IMG/VR virus record: IMGVR_UViG_3300049259_000054
Location: 1-54,922 of that record
DNA from: a virus
Strand: one strand, 5' to 3'
DNA length: 54,922 nucleotides
Below, one piece after another: positions 8,005-16,401 of the stretch (its first letter is position 1; each line of letters starts with the position of its first letter). The translations under genes were made by a program, and so were the position numbers. The notes under the pieces are model-generated. The model made no database searches, was not told the DNA's origin, and was given only the letters and a program-made list of their open reading frames with translations.

Positions 8005-9145
8005 TTCCTGTCTCCTTCGCTGCTGCGCGCGGTTTGCGCGTGCGTGTGGTTGCCTTCGCGGGCTGTTCGTCGGTCGCGGCTGCGGCCTGTTCGTTGTGCA
8101 GGCGGTGCAGTTCCAAGCTTGCCTGTGCCTCCTTATCGTCGGCTTCGATCAGGTCGCCGGTGACGTATGCGGCGACCCGTTCGAAGGATGGATTGATCAG
8201 GACTCGGGGGGTCGCTCCGTACCGATCCTTGGCGCGGTACCGACCTTGCGGTCGGGTGAGGGCGCGGTATTCGCTGACCTCGCCCAGTTCTTCGGCTTTA
8301 ACGTACAAGACCAGGTCCATATATCCTAACACGTCGTTCTGCAACGCGGGGGTAAGCGCGGGGCCGTACAGGACCTTGCTGGTGTCGTCGTCGATGTCGC
8401 GGCGTTCCAGGCAGGTGGCGGCGAAGTGGCAGGGTAGGTCGCGGAATCTGCGGATCAGGGTGCGGACCTGCCCGGACATTACGCCGTAGTCGGCGCGGTC
8501 CACGAAAAACCGGTCCCTACTCTGGCCTTTCTTGGTGGCTTTCTCCACCGCACCTTTGACGATATCTTCCAACAGCAGTTGGACGATCTCGGTGAGGGAG
8601 TCGAAGAATACACCAGCCCAGGCGGCTGGATCTTCTTCAAGTTCGGCGTGCATCTGCCAGTACAGTGCTTCCAGGCCGTCGAAGGTGATCCGGGTGCCGG
8701 GGCGGGGCCAGACCTTGATGTTCTCGACTTTGATCCCGAGTTCGCGCAGCGGCCGGGTTTTGATACCGGCTTCGGCGTTGACGGCGAGTACTTGCCCTTG
8801 GTTGGCCATGGCGGCGACGGCGGTGGTCTTGCCGGAGCCTTCGCGGCCGTACCACAGCGCGTTGATGTGGGTGGTGGTATCGACCAGCTCAATGAAACCG
8901 ATATTGGACCGGTTGGCGGTCTCGGTCGCATCTGCGGCATCGGTGACTGCCTGTTCGGACGCGTACGCCTCGGTCGGGTAGGGCGTGTCGGGCGCGCCGA
9001 CCCAAGGGTTTTGTTCTAAATCGGCACCGGGCGCACCTTGGGTTGTCTCCGGCATTGGTAAGTCACTCTCGGCGACTTTCTGCGCGGCTTCTTGGACTGT
9101 GTGTTGCGGGGGTGGTGCTTCGGTCGCTGCTGCTTTCTTCGGCAT
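7985..9145 (-). CDS. RecA-like ATPase, Sak4-type recombinase
   Basis: 386 residues. A low-complexity N-terminus (about 1-80) precedes a P-loop domain: Walker A YGREGSGKTT near residue 100 and Walker B GVFFDSLTE near 175. Regions DRADYGVMSGQ and HFAATCLER fit the phage AAA_24/Sak4 group, minimal RecA paralogues that anneal ssDNA. An Ala/Lys/Arg-rich tail follows. It is paired with an SSB-like gene, the usual arrangement. ATG 9145 has AGGAG upstream and a 34-nt leader from its own promoter. Confidence 0.8.
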   Translation of the reverse strand: MPKKAAATEAPPPQHTVQEAAQKVAESDLPMPETTQGAPGADLEQNPWVGAPDTPYPTEAYASEQAVTDAADATETANRSNIGFIELVDTTTHINALWYGREGSGKTTAVAAMANQGQVLAVNAEAGIKTRPLRELGIKVENIKVWPRPGTRITFDGLEALYWQMHAELEEDPAAWAGVFFDSLTEIVQLLLEDIVKGAVEKATKKGQSRDRFFVDRADYGVMSGQVRTLIRRFRDLPCHFAATCLERRDIDDDTSKVLYGPALTPALQNDVLGYMDLVLYVKAEELGEVSEYRALTRPQGRYRAKDRYGATPRVLINPSFERVAAYVTGDLIEADDKEAQASLELHRLHNEQAAAATDEQPAKATTRTRKPRAAAKETGNAETRS

Positions 9146-9209
9146 TGTGCCGCCTCATCTCCTGTGGTCACGGACCTTTATCCTATCAGGTGATTTGCTC
9201 ACGCGCAAG
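9146..9209 (-). promoter_or_regulatory. Palindromic promoter for the Sak4-like/SSB operon
   Basis: TTGCGC at 9208-9203, 17-bp spacer, TAGGAT at 9185-9180. Palindrome TTTGC-N6-GCAAG at 9194-9209, inside the end of the epimerase gene. A 34-nt leader with AGGAG precedes ATG 9145. Confidence 0.75.
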
Positions 9210-10067
9210 CAGGGCGCGCCGAATACCCTCTTCCAACGACACCTCAGGCGTGTAGAACTGCAGCATTTTACTGTTGTCCGACACCCGGTAATGTACCCCG
9301 GCTGGTTTCTCCGGCAGGTATTTGATGGCGTCAGGGTCGTACCCGGCCGCCTCGATCACCAACTCCGCCAGTTCCCTGAACGAGGTGCCGACGCCGGATC
9401 CCAGATTGACCGGACCCGGCAACCTCCGTTCAACTGCAGCCAGGGTCGCACCGACGATGTCGTCAATGTGGATCCAGTCCCGCGTCTGGGTGCCGTCGCC
9501 CCAAACCTCGAACGGGTCAGCCTTCCGGTGTGCCCGGTCGATGAACGATGGGAACGGGTAGTCTAAGGCTTGGTCTTCGCCGTACCCGCTGAACGGCCGG
9601 ACGATCGTCACGTTCGGGACGTATTGGGCGAGCATCTCACCGGTGAGCTTCGCCCAACCGTAGGTCATGTCCGGGTTCATGATGTTGTCCAATTCGATAT
9701 CTACCTCCCGCAGTCGACGGTGGAGTGGGTACTCTTGCAACTCTGTCGGGTATGCGGCGGAGGAGGAGAAATAGACGATCCGGCCGGGTTCAGTCCGTAC
9801 CGCCCAGTTGAACATCTCCGCGTCGATCGACAGGTCCACCGCCAACGACAGCGGGTCCCCTTCGATCTGGGTCCGGCCGCCGACCACCGCGGCGCAGTGG
9901 ATCACCAAATCAAACCGGTCGTTATTCCACCGGAAGAAACCTCGAACATCCGACGGCGCTATCGGATCGGCGATATCAATCCGCCAGATCTCATGTCCGG
10001 CCGCGGTCAACACCGCATCGAAGTGGCGCCCGACGAACCCGGCCGATCCGGTAATTAGGACCCTCAC
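9186..10067 (-). CDS. NAD-dependent epimerase/dehydratase (extended SDR)
   Basis: 293 residues from GTG 10067, which overlaps the methyltransferase stop as GTGA. The NAD-binding GSAGFVG is at residues 7-13, a YFSSSAAYP serine motif lies mid-chain, and YGWAKLTGE supplies the Tyr-x3-Lys catalytic pair. DWIHIDDIV and NLGSG are typical of GDP-/dTDP-sugar epimerases and reductases. It probably makes or alters a nucleotide sugar for the neighbouring glycosyltransferases. Exact substrate cannot be told. Confidence 0.85.
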   Translation of the reverse strand: MRVLITGSAGFVGRHFDAVLTAAGHEIWRIDIADPIAPSDVRGFFRWNNDRFDLVIHCAAVVGGRTQIEGDPLSLAVDLSIDAEMFNWAVRTEPGRIVYFSSSAAYPTELQEYPLHRRLREVDIELDNIMNPDMTYGWAKLTGEMLAQYVPNVTIVRPFSGYGEDQALDYPFPSFIDRAHRKADPFEVWGDGTQTRDWIHIDDIVGATLAAVERRLPGPVNLGSGVGTSFRELAELVIEAAGYDPDAIKYLPEKPAGVHYRVSDNSKMLQFYTPEVSLEEGIRRALLAREQIT

Positions 10068-10660
10068 GGCCGCACCGCCAGCACGACTTGGAACATCGAA
10101 ACGTAGTGGTGGTCGATCACTTCGAACCCGCCCTGTTCGATCAGATCGATGTAGCCCGGCTTGTCCCACGCCCAAGTGTGGAATGGGTAGGCGCCACCTT
10201 CGGTCTCATTCCATGGGCTGGATGCGACCAGGGTGTCGGCGCCGATCGAGCGGACGAACGCGTGCGGGTCGACCAGGTGCTCCAACACCTCGGTGGCGAC
10301 GGCACAGAACGCCTTCCCCGGTTGAGGCCAGTTGACCGGTTTCGCGACGACGTCTTGCAGATAGATCTCGATACCGCGGTTACGCTGGGCGGCGTCGACG
10401 TTGGTCTGCTGCAGGTCGTACCCGATCCGGTCGACCTTCAGATCCTCAAGCAGCGACAGTAAGCCGCCGTCACCTGCGCCCAGATCGACGACGGTGCGGA
10501 AGCCGCGGGACCAGCAGGCGACGTGAATCATCTCCGACGCGAGGATGAGCCGCTCTCGATGGCCGGGCTGTTCCAGGTGGGGGGCGGTTTCCCGCTGCGC
10601 GTACCAGCCGGGTGTGGTCCATTCCGGCGCGGCGCCCTGGAACAGTTTAACCTCAGCCAC
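10064..10660 (-). CDS. Class I SAM-dependent methyltransferase
   Basis: 198 residues from GTG 10660, overlapping the upstream gene by 8 nt. The SAM-binding VVDLGAGDGGLL motif is near residues 55-65, followed by an acidic YDLQ strand end and the VATEVLEHLVDP motif typical of methyltransferase_11/23-type enzymes acting on small molecules or sugars. Its place between a glycosyltransferase and an epimerase suggests sugar or glycan methylation rather than DNA methylation. Confidence 0.8.
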   Translation of the reverse strand: MAEVKLFQGAAPEWTTPGWYAQRETAPHLEQPGHRERLILASEMIHVACWSRGFRTVVDLGAGDGGLLSLLEDLKVDRIGYDLQQTNVDAAQRNRGIEIYLQDVVAKPVNWPQPGKAFCAVATEVLEHLVDPHAFVRSIGADTLVASSPWNETEGGAYPFHTWAWDKPGYIDLIEQGGFEVIDHHYVSMFQVVLAVRP

Positions 10661-11315
10661 GGATTTTCTCCACATCGTGTGCGAGTTGGGTCGCCAGATA
10701 CCGGTTAAACACGGCTCGGTCCGATTCGTACAGCGCAGGTGCGTTCACCTCGGTATACCCGGCGTCGATTTGGGCCTTCCCGGCGGATGGGTGCAGATGT
10801 TCGATGATAACATCGGGAAGATAGTGGATCGAGTCGATCCCACGTCCCAGCGCCAACCAGAAATCATCCAGGTACAGGTGCACCGCACCGGGCGGGACCA
10901 TGTACCCGATCTTTCGGATGATATCTGAGGTCATGAACACCGCGGTGGGTAGGTCCGCACCGCGGAACAGATCATTGCCGTAGGCGATCCCGGTGTTCTG
11001 CAGCGCCTCTCCTATTTTTTCGTCCCACCGGGCGGTGGAGGGCAGGTGGTCATCCCCCATGAAGCCGATGATGTCGTACTGCTCGGCGAGTTTCGGTGCC
11101 AGGTGATTCAAGGTACCACCGAGTCGGAGCCGGGGGCCGACTTGCCAGAACACCCGATCTCGGACCACGTCGTGCCTATACGTGTAGAACTGTGGGTCGT
11201 CGGTGTCGATGCAGATGTGCAGGTCGGCGGACAGCGACGTGTTCAGGAAGAACGGGATCAAACGTTCGATCGAGGCGGGTCTGCCGCGACTGGGTACGAT
11301 GACGGCGATGCTCAT
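10653..11315 (-). CDS. GT-A type glycosyltransferase-like protein
   Basis: 220 residues, ATG 11315 sharing a base with the previous stop (TGATG). Begins SIAVIVPSRGRP, as in GT2-like proteins; a CIDTDDP and GFMGDDH motif supply the acidic metal/donor-binding residues. It is shorter than full GT2 enzymes and lacks an obvious membrane tail. Likely a nucleotide-sugar-dependent transferase acting with the adjacent GT2. Confidence 0.75.
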   Translation of the reverse strand: MSIAVIVPSRGRPASIERLIPFFLNTSLSADLHICIDTDDPQFYTYRHDVVRDRVFWQVGPRLRLGGTLNHLAPKLAEQYDIIGFMGDDHLPSTARWDEKIGEALQNTGIAYGNDLFRGADLPTAVFMTSDIIRKIGYMVPPGAVHLYLDDFWLALGRGIDSIHYLPDVIIEHLHPSAGKAQIDAGYTEVNAPALYESDRAVFNRYLATQLAHDVEKIRG

Positions 11316-11914
11316 CAAACATCCCTCCGTTTAGTCCAGGGGCGGCCGGAGGTGTGCCCGCCGTGTCCATGCCAGGTCCAGGTTATCTGCGGGCAGTGGC
11401 TGAACTTGGCGCCGCCGTGTAGCATCGCGACCCAGGTTGCCCAATCCTCGCAGGGGTTTTCTGGGTCCGACCAGGTGAACGACTGAAACCCTCCCACTGC
11501 CCGTAACAACGAGACACGCACAAGGCAGGTTATGGGTATGAAGTTGCCGACGTTGCAGATGTAGTCGCGCAGTTCGTCATCGAATGGCCGCCCGAGTGGC
11601 TTCCAGGGCCACAGGTTCTGGTTGATCCCTTCATACCAGGGGTAGACCAGGTCGGCGTCGGTGTCTTTCTGCCAATCCTCCAGGACTTGCAGGTGTTGCG
11701 GCAACAGCTCGTCGTCGTCATCCAGGAAGGCGACAAAATCAGTATCAACGAGTTTCAACGCCCGGTTGCGGCATTCGGCGGCGCCTAGCCCGTCGTGGTC
11801 GTGCTGCACGATGACGTCGTCCGGTGCCCTCGTCTGGTTCCGGACAGACTCTAAGGCCCGGACCAGCATCTTGGCGCGGGGCGGGATGGTCGGTATTACG
11901 ACGGTGATTGTCAC
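11315..11914 (-). CDS. GT2 family glycosyltransferase
   Basis: 199 residues, GTG 11914 overlapping the upstream stop. The N-terminus (TITVVIPTIPPR) and FVAFLDDDDELLP carry the classic GT-A fold and DXD-type motif; CEDWATWVAML matches the ED-x catalytic region. Inverting transferase acting on an unknown acceptor, third member of a coupled five-gene cluster. Confidence 0.85.
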   Translation of the reverse strand: MTITVVIPTIPPRAKMLVRALESVRNQTRAPDDVIVQHDHDGLGAAECRNRALKLVDTDFVAFLDDDDELLPQHLQVLEDWQKDTDADLVYPWYEGINQNLWPWKPLGRPFDDELRDYICNVGNFIPITCLVRVSLLRAVGGFQSFTWSDPENPCEDWATWVAMLHGGAKFSHCPQITWTWHGHGGHTSGRPWTKRRDV

Positions 11915-12207
11915 GCGGTTTCATCCTTATCTTCGGCGAGGTACCCCATGGCCCGCATGTTGGATATTTCCGCGGCGACCGATCGCCACTGTGGGTGATC
12001 GGTCAACCCGGCAGGGACGGTCCAAATCCGGATCCCCCGCCGGCCCAGTAGGGTGTATTTGGAGGCGATGAACTGCCACCTGATCCGACCCAAACCGGCA
12101 GCCCGTGCAGTATCGGCGGCGATCTGGTAGCTGCCGGCGAAGATGTACACCATTGAGGACCGGCGGTCGTTCGACAGGCTTCCTTTCCGGCCGTTAAGCT
12201 CGTTCAC
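11911..12207 (-). CDS. Hypothetical protein, actinophage small ORFan type
   Basis: 98 residues from GTG 12207 (AAAGGAG upstream); a second start at residue 19 (MVYIFAGS) is possible. The VYIFAGSYQIAADTARAAGL region and a mixed alpha/beta pattern resemble small proteins common in actinobacteriophages, of unknown role. It heads the glycan cluster and is coupled to it by GTGA. Confidence 0.6.
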   Translation of the reverse strand: MNELNGRKGSLSNDRRSSMVYIFAGSYQIAADTARAAGLGRIRWQFIASKYTLLGRRGIRIWTVPAGLTDHPQWRSVAAEISNMRAMGYLAEDKDETA

Positions 12208-12445
12208 TCCACTCTCCTTTGATCAGGTCGGTACAGGTGGGGTCGGTGTATCCGACCGTCCGGTCGATCGCCGTAGTGAGGACCACCGCGGCGCCGCGCC
12301 AGGATTCGGCCTCATTGAACACCTTCCCGCAGATCACGCAGCGGGCCTAGTGTCCCGACAGCCGCCCGGACAGGAAGTACCCGACCAGCAGCTCATCGGG
12401 GCGGTACCGTTTGAAGGTGGGTTCGCGCCCCTCGAGTTTAGGCAC
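12194..12445 (-). pseudogene. Zinc-knuckle gene interrupted by an in-frame TAG
   Basis: A GTG at 12445, overlapping the end of the nuclease gene, opens a 32-codon frame that stops at TAG 12349-12347. The same frame then stays open for 50 codons to TAA 12196-12194 and includes RCVICGKVF and a later Cys. Its end overlaps the next start by 14 nt, as intact neighbours do. This looks like one 83-codon gene with a single amber codon. TAG is a normal stop elsewhere in the phage, so a nonsense mutation is the simplest reading; readthrough or two separate peptides are alternatives. Confidence 0.55.
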
Positions 12446-13349
12446 CGTCGTGTTCCTTCCCGATCCGTTGGTATTTCTCGTCCAACTGCCGAAACCCCGA
12501 CGCCTTCAGGGTCTGCTCGATCGGGACACCCTTCCGGGCGAGCAAATGCGCCTCAGTGAAGTCGCATTTCCAGTGGCATTGATTCGGGTTCGGGGAGGAG
12601 TACGGCTGGGCGTTCTGGGTGGAATAGGCCGCCCGCGCAGCGCGGTAGGCGTCCCACGCCAAGTTCGACAGTTCCAGGTCGGTCCGGGACAGCGGGATCC
12701 GTTTGAACCGTTCCTCGATCGGTTGTTCCTTGGTCTTCAGCTTGTAAGTGCGGGCGCCGGAGTACAGGAACCCGTGGACCGGTTTGCCGAGCTGGCGCAT
12801 CCCCCAGGTGTAGATTCCGAACTGGTCATCCAGGTCCAGGTCTTTCTCCCGATCCAGGTCCTTACCGCTCTTGTGGTCCACCAGCCAGACCCGGTGGGTG
12901 GACCGGACCCGCACAATCAGGTCGATCTTGACCTTGATGGAGAATCGGGAGTCGGCGCCTTCGGCGTTGGGCAGCGGAACGACCCGCTTGTCTTCCACTT
13001 GCAGAATGTCCCAGTCGGGGTCGACCCCCCACCGTTGGATGTACCCCTCGTACATCCATTGGATTAGCGCTTGGTCTTCGCTCTGCCCACCTTGGGTGTG
13101 CAGGTACGGCATAACCTTTTCCTTGGCGAGTTTAAGCCGTGATGCGTGGCCTGGTTCGCCTGCGGTGGCTTTCAGGCTGCGGTAGTGCGCCTCCATCACT
13201 TGGTGCCACAGGATGCCCTTAGCGAGCGCGGTGCCTTCTTTCTCCGGCCGCGCCCAACGCTGTTTATATTCCAGCAGGTGTTTCAATGGGCAGTCGCGGA
13301 AGGCGGCGAGTTCAGAATATGAGACGGTAATCTCAGGCGGCGCGGTCAT
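12438..13349 (-). CDS. RecB/Cas4-like PD-(D/E)XK exonuclease
   Basis: 303 residues. YSELAAFRDCPLKHLLEY at the N-terminus, GILWHQVMEAHY, then KVKIDLIVRV and VWLVDHKSGKD give the PD-(D/E)XK catalytic core (Asp, Asp-x-Lys), followed by QFGIYTWGM. Cys residues near the C-terminus (CHWKCDF) with the N-terminal CP could hold an iron-sulfur cluster as in Cas4/AddB-type nucleases. Probably a 5'-3' exonuclease feeding the Sak4/SSB recombination system. Start ATG 13349 overlaps the upstream stop. Confidence 0.85.
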   Translation of the reverse strand: MTAPPEITVSYSELAAFRDCPLKHLLEYKQRWARPEKEGTALAKGILWHQVMEAHYRSLKATAGEPGHASRLKLAKEKVMPYLHTQGGQSEDQALIQWMYEGYIQRWGVDPDWDILQVEDKRVVPLPNAEGADSRFSIKVKIDLIVRVRSTHRVWLVDHKSGKDLDREKDLDLDDQFGIYTWGMRQLGKPVHGFLYSGARTYKLKTKEQPIEERFKRIPLSRTDLELSNLAWDAYRAARAAYSTQNAQPYSSPNPNQCHWKCDFTEAHLLARKGVPIEQTLKASGFRQLDEKYQRIGKEHDGA

Positions 13350-13504
13350 CGGCCTTCCGGTCCTTTCTTCTTACCGGTGTCATTCTTGTTTTTGGTGGAT
13401 AGGGCCTTGCGCATCCTGCGCAGGTCCTTACTCCGTCGACACCAGTCGCCGTTAGGCTTGATAGAGGGATTGTACGGTGCCTTTTCGCTGCGGAGGATTC
13501 TCAC
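13346..13504 (-). CDS. Small basic protein
   Basis: 52 residues, GTG 13504, linked to both neighbours by GTGA and ATGA overlaps. Very rich in Lys and Arg (RRSKDLRRMRKALSTK), so probably nucleic-acid binding. The perfect overlaps on both sides are the reason to accept so short a gene. Unknown family. Confidence 0.55.
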   Translation of the reverse strand: MRILRSEKAPYNPSIKPNGDWCRRSKDLRRMRKALSTKNKNDTGKKKGPEGR

Positions 13505-13737
13505 AGTACACCGGTACTGACCGTGACAGGCTCCGGTAGGTTGACGTACACCACCTGCGAATCACCGTCGATCCGGTTGGTCGCGATGAAAACGTCGGGG
13601 CAGTGTTCGATCAGGGCGTCGATCAGCGAATGTTCCAGCTTGATGCCGTCCAAATCGTGGCTGAGTTCGTTCGACCCGGGGGCGCCGTGCAGGATAACCC
13701 GGGCGGTCTCGTCGTGGGCGTACTCGATGCCGGTCAT
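13501..13737 (-). CDS. Hypothetical acidic protein
   Basis: 78 residues from ATG 13737; coupled to the next gene by GTGA. Acidic with a beta-rich C-terminal half (VFIATNRIDGDSQVVYVNL). No family recognised. An upstream extension to 13872 lies in the preceding gene and is rejected. Confidence 0.55.
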   Translation of the reverse strand: MTGIEYAHDETARVILHGAPGSNELSHDLDGIKLEHSLIDALIEHCPDVFIATNRIDGDSQVVYVNLPEPVTVSTGVL

Positions 13738-13741
13738 TGCG

Positions 13742-14212
13742 TTACTCCCCTGACTGGAAGGCGTTGTCGTAATCGTTATTTGCGGCCTGCAGCACCCGGA
13801 TCCAGGTGTTGTCGGCGTCGATGGCGTGAATCTCGTCGGTGGTCGCCCACAGCTCTTCCGAGCTGATGACATGGGTTCGGGCGGGCAGGGCGATCTCGAT
13901 GGCGAGCGCGCCGTTTGGGTCGTGCACGACGGATGGGGACGCGCCGCGCTCAGTGATGGTGTGGTAGTTCAACGCCTGCCGGGCGGCTTCTTTCGCGCGG
14001 GACAGTGAAGGGTCGGTGCCGGACGCCAGGACGGCGCCGTCTTCAGCCCAGATCCCCCATCGATTCAAGATCAGCACGCTGACCGGTGCGAGGTAGACGG
14101 TAGCTTGCAGCGGGGCGTGTTTGGCGTTGAGCTCCCACTGGTCCAGGACGTCGGGGGCGAACCGCCAGGCGTCGGTCTCGAGTAGGGCTAGGAGCCTGGT
14201 CGCGAGTGTCAT
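13742..14212 (-). CDS. Hypothetical protein
   Basis: 156 residues, ATG 14212 overlapping the previous stop as ATGA. Starts with an amphipathic helix and has a central beta-rich region (ATVYLAPVSVLILNRWGIWAEDG). No motif identifies it. It lies in the early small-gene chain between purB and the nuclease. Confidence 0.6.
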   Translation of the reverse strand: MTLATRLLALLETDAWRFAPDVLDQWELNAKHAPLQATVYLAPVSVLILNRWGIWAEDGAVLASGTDPSLSRAKEAARQALNYHTITERGASPSVVHDPNGALAIEIALPARTHVISSEELWATTDEIHAIDADNTWIRVLQAANNDYDNAFQSGE

Positions 14213-14364
14213 GGTCTGTTAGCCTCTCGGTTATCACGATCAATTCGCCTGTGGCATGCAGTGCTAGAAGCGCATCGCCACCCGGCGCTGTAGCCGTCGT
14301 CCGGTCGCTCAAATCGGCGCGTACCTATCCTGTGGCAATAGATGCATTCCCGCCGTTCTGCCAT
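14209..14364 (-). CDS. Small zinc-ribbon protein
   Basis: 51 residues, ATG 14364 with GAGGGG upstream. Cys pairs ECIYCHRIG and WRCASSTACHRR, about 20 residues apart, form a probable zinc ribbon. Coupled to the next gene by ATGA. Possibly a small transcription or replication accessory factor. Confidence 0.6.
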   Translation of the reverse strand: MAERRECIYCHRIGTRRFERPDDGYSAGWRCASSTACHRRIDRDNREANRP

Positions 14365-14377
14365 GCTCGCGCCCCTC

Positions 14378-14584
14378 TTACAGCTCGTCGCGTAGCGCGA
14401 TGCGAAGGACCGTGCGGGGGCTGGCGATGTTGGCGGCGTCACCCTTCAGGTTGCCCTGATAGTTCTGGCCGCGCAGTTCAGACACCCGCTCTTCGCACAT
14501 CGCCTTGTCGATCTTCCGGCCGGCCTTGCGAGCCTGCACCCGAACGTCCAGGGCGATGATCTCGGCGGCTTCGGTCTTTGTCAT
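14378..14584 (-). CDS. Hypothetical small protein
   Basis: 68 residues, helical and charged (TKTEAAEIIALDVRVQARKAG). ATG 14584 is 5 nt after a perfect TATAAT box, so the mRNA should be leaderless. It is the first gene of a coupled early operon running to 11911 or beyond. Function unknown. Confidence 0.6.
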   Translation of the reverse strand: MTKTEAAEIIALDVRVQARKAGRKIDKAMCEERVSELRGQNYQGNLKGDAANIASPRTVLRIALRDEL

Positions 14585-14619
14585 ACTTTATTATAACACT
14601 ACCCTTGCTTAGGCGCAAG
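14582..14619 (-). promoter_or_regulatory. Palindromic promoter downstream of purB
   Basis: TTGCGC 14618-14613, 17-bp spacer, TATAAT 14595-14590, 5 nt to ATG 14584. Palindrome CTTGC-N6-GCAAG at 14604-14619 overlaps the last codons of purB. Confidence 0.8.
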
Positions 14620-15720
14620 TGCATATCGACCGAGGTTGTCCGGCCGGGACCGGGTCGCCCGCTGCGCCCACTCCAGGTTAAGCCGACACTGCCGCTCATC
14701 CACGACCATCCCCCGTGCCAGCCCGGCGGTCTCGCCCAACACGGTCGCCGCGACGTGACACAGGTCCACCAATGCCACCCGCTCGACGCTGCTGTGGCTG
14801 ATGTCGCGTTCATGCCACAGCGCCACATTCTCAAGCAGCGGCGGCAGGTATCCGCGCGCCAACCGGACCAAACCGCAGATCTTCTCCGCGGTTACCGGGT
14901 TGGTTTTGTGTGGCATCGCCGACGAACCAACCTGACCGACCCCGAAAGGCTCCATGATCTCCGCGACTTCCGAACGCGCGGAATGCCGAATCTCTAATGC
15001 AAACGCTTCGCACACGCCTAAGGCGTTTACCAGACAGGCCGCCCAGTGGGCGATCCCGTCGCGCATCACCACTTGGGTGGTGAACGGTAGTGAGGTCAGG
15101 CCGAGGAAATCCAACACATCGGCCTCAATTGCGGGTGATATCCCGTCGTGGTCGTACCTCCCGACCGGGCCGGAAACCTTCCCGACCGCGATACTGGACT
15201 TCGCCTGTCGAAACCTCGTCCCGGTCCGTATCAGCCCGGCCTGTAAATCCGACAGTTTATTGCCGAGCGTGGTAGGCACCGCCCAACGGCCGTGGGTCCG
15301 TCCGATCCGGTCGGTGTGCCCGTATTCGATCGCGCGGGCTCCGATCGCGGAGCCGGCGGCGCCGATCCGTTTCTGCAAGACGTTCGAAACGGTCAATAGT
15401 GCCATCCCCAAGCCGGTGTCGACCAGATCGGAGGAGGTCAAACCGTAATGAGCGTATTCGAACGCCGGATCGTTGTGGTTGGTCTCACGCCAAGCCTGCA
15501 GGAACGCCGCCACATCGTGGCGGGTGGTCTGTTCATGTTCGGCGACCCGGCCTGCCCCGGGCGCTGCCGACCCCCCGATAATCGCCGCGGCGTTTGGAGG
15601 GATCACACCGGCAATAGCTTGGGCTCGAGCTACGGACAGTTCGATCTGGTGCCACCGGTTGATCTTGGCGGTCTCGTCGAACACCGCGGCGATATCAGGA
15701 TCTTCGTACCTGTCGATCAC
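14599..15720 (-). CDS. purB: Adenylosuccinate lyase (PurB), phage-encoded, short C-terminus
   Basis: 373 residues, GTG 15720 behind GGAGGG. Hallmarks of the fumarase/aspartase superfamily are all present: His68 (RHDV), TSSDLVDT at 95-102, RTHG with His143, and the flexible signature loop GSSAMPHKTNP at 265-275 with the catalytic Ser, then WHERDISHSSVER. It removes fumarate from succinylated purine nucleotides. In Z-phages this activity (succinyl-amino-dAMP to dZMP) is usually taken from the host, so a phage copy is notable. The protein ends about 100 residues after the signature; cellular enzymes are 430-470 residues, so most of the C-terminal helical domain is missing. Confidence 0.93.
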   Translation of the reverse strand: MIDRYEDPDIAAVFDETAKINRWHQIELSVARAQAIAGVIPPNAAAIIGGSAAPGAGRVAEHEQTTRHDVAAFLQAWRETNHNDPAFEYAHYGLTSSDLVDTGLGMALLTVSNVLQKRIGAAGSAIGARAIEYGHTDRIGRTHGRWAVPTTLGNKLSDLQAGLIRTGTRFRQAKSSIAVGKVSGPVGRYDHDGISPAIEADVLDFLGLTSLPFTTQVVMRDGIAHWAACLVNALGVCEAFALEIRHSARSEVAEIMEPFGVGQVGSSAMPHKTNPVTAEKICGLVRLARGYLPPLLENVALWHERDISHSSVERVALVDLCHVAATVLGETAGLARGMVVDERQCRLNLEWAQRATRSRPDNLGRYALAPKQG

Positions 15721-15774
15721 TAGCGTTCCCTCCCGATGATGCCGGACCTGTCGGCCGAGGCCCGGGCCGTGCGG

Positions 15775-16401
15775 TTAAGCGTCGACTGCGGACAGTTGGC
15801 GCTGTTGACGGGTGGCAGTGCTGGAAGCGATGACGGGGTCCGCTCCCTGCTGTTCTACCAACGCGGCGGCTTCCGCGTAGGTCGGATCGTCTTCGATCAG
15901 ACCGGTCGGCCAAGACCTGGCGATCAGCTCCGCGCAGGCTTCCACCGAGGTCCGGCCGGCGCGCTCGGCGGCGAGCTTCAACAGCTCACTTTTCAGCTTC
16001 GCGTCGTGGCCGGGGTGGAAGATCCCGCCTTTCGTGATCCCGCCACACCACTGGCAGACGCCAGCTTTCTTGGTGCGTGGGGTTGGCTCCTTCTTGGGCA
16101 TTGCTGCTCCCTTGGGTTGGGTCTTGCATTCCTGGATCATTTGCCAGGTGGTACTGCGCAGGGTTCGCTGCCGCTGGGTGTCTTGGCACGCCTCCTTATT
16201 GTTGCAGGACCGGTCTGCCTCGTCGACGTCTTCGATCGACCGGCAGTGGGTACAGGCGGGTTTCTGCCCCGCGTGGCAGTCGCAACGGCACAGGTGGACG
16301 CCGCTGGGGGTTCGGACGGCGCCGAGGCACAGGTCATGCCTGGTGCCGGCGCACCCGCCCGTGAGGATGGGCGGGAGCGCCTTCTTCTTGGTCGCGGGCA
16401 C
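15775..16401 (-). CDS. Zinc-ribbon protein with GHDxxLK motif (paralogue of next gene upstream)
   Basis: 208 residues from GTG 16401, just after the upstream stop. Many Cys/His residues: CRCDCHAG...CTHC in the N-terminal half and CQWCGGITKGGIFHPGHDAKLKSEL mid-chain (shown in parts: CQWCGG, then PGHDAKLKSEL). The second part closely matches CYCGCG...RGHDQRLKGKL in the adjacent 123-residue protein, so the two are duplicated. Probable zinc-dependent nucleic-acid-binding proteins; no precise function. Confidence 0.65.
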   Translation of the reverse strand: MPATKKKALPPILTGGCAGTRHDLCLGAVRTPSGVHLCRCDCHAGQKPACTHCRSIEDVDEADRSCNNKEACQDTQRQRTLRSTTWQMIQECKTQPKGAAMPKKEPTPRTKKAGVCQWCGGITKGGIFHPGHDAKLKSELLKLAAERAGRTSVEACAELIARSWPTGLIEDDPTYAEAAALVEQQGADPVIASSTATRQQRQLSAVDA

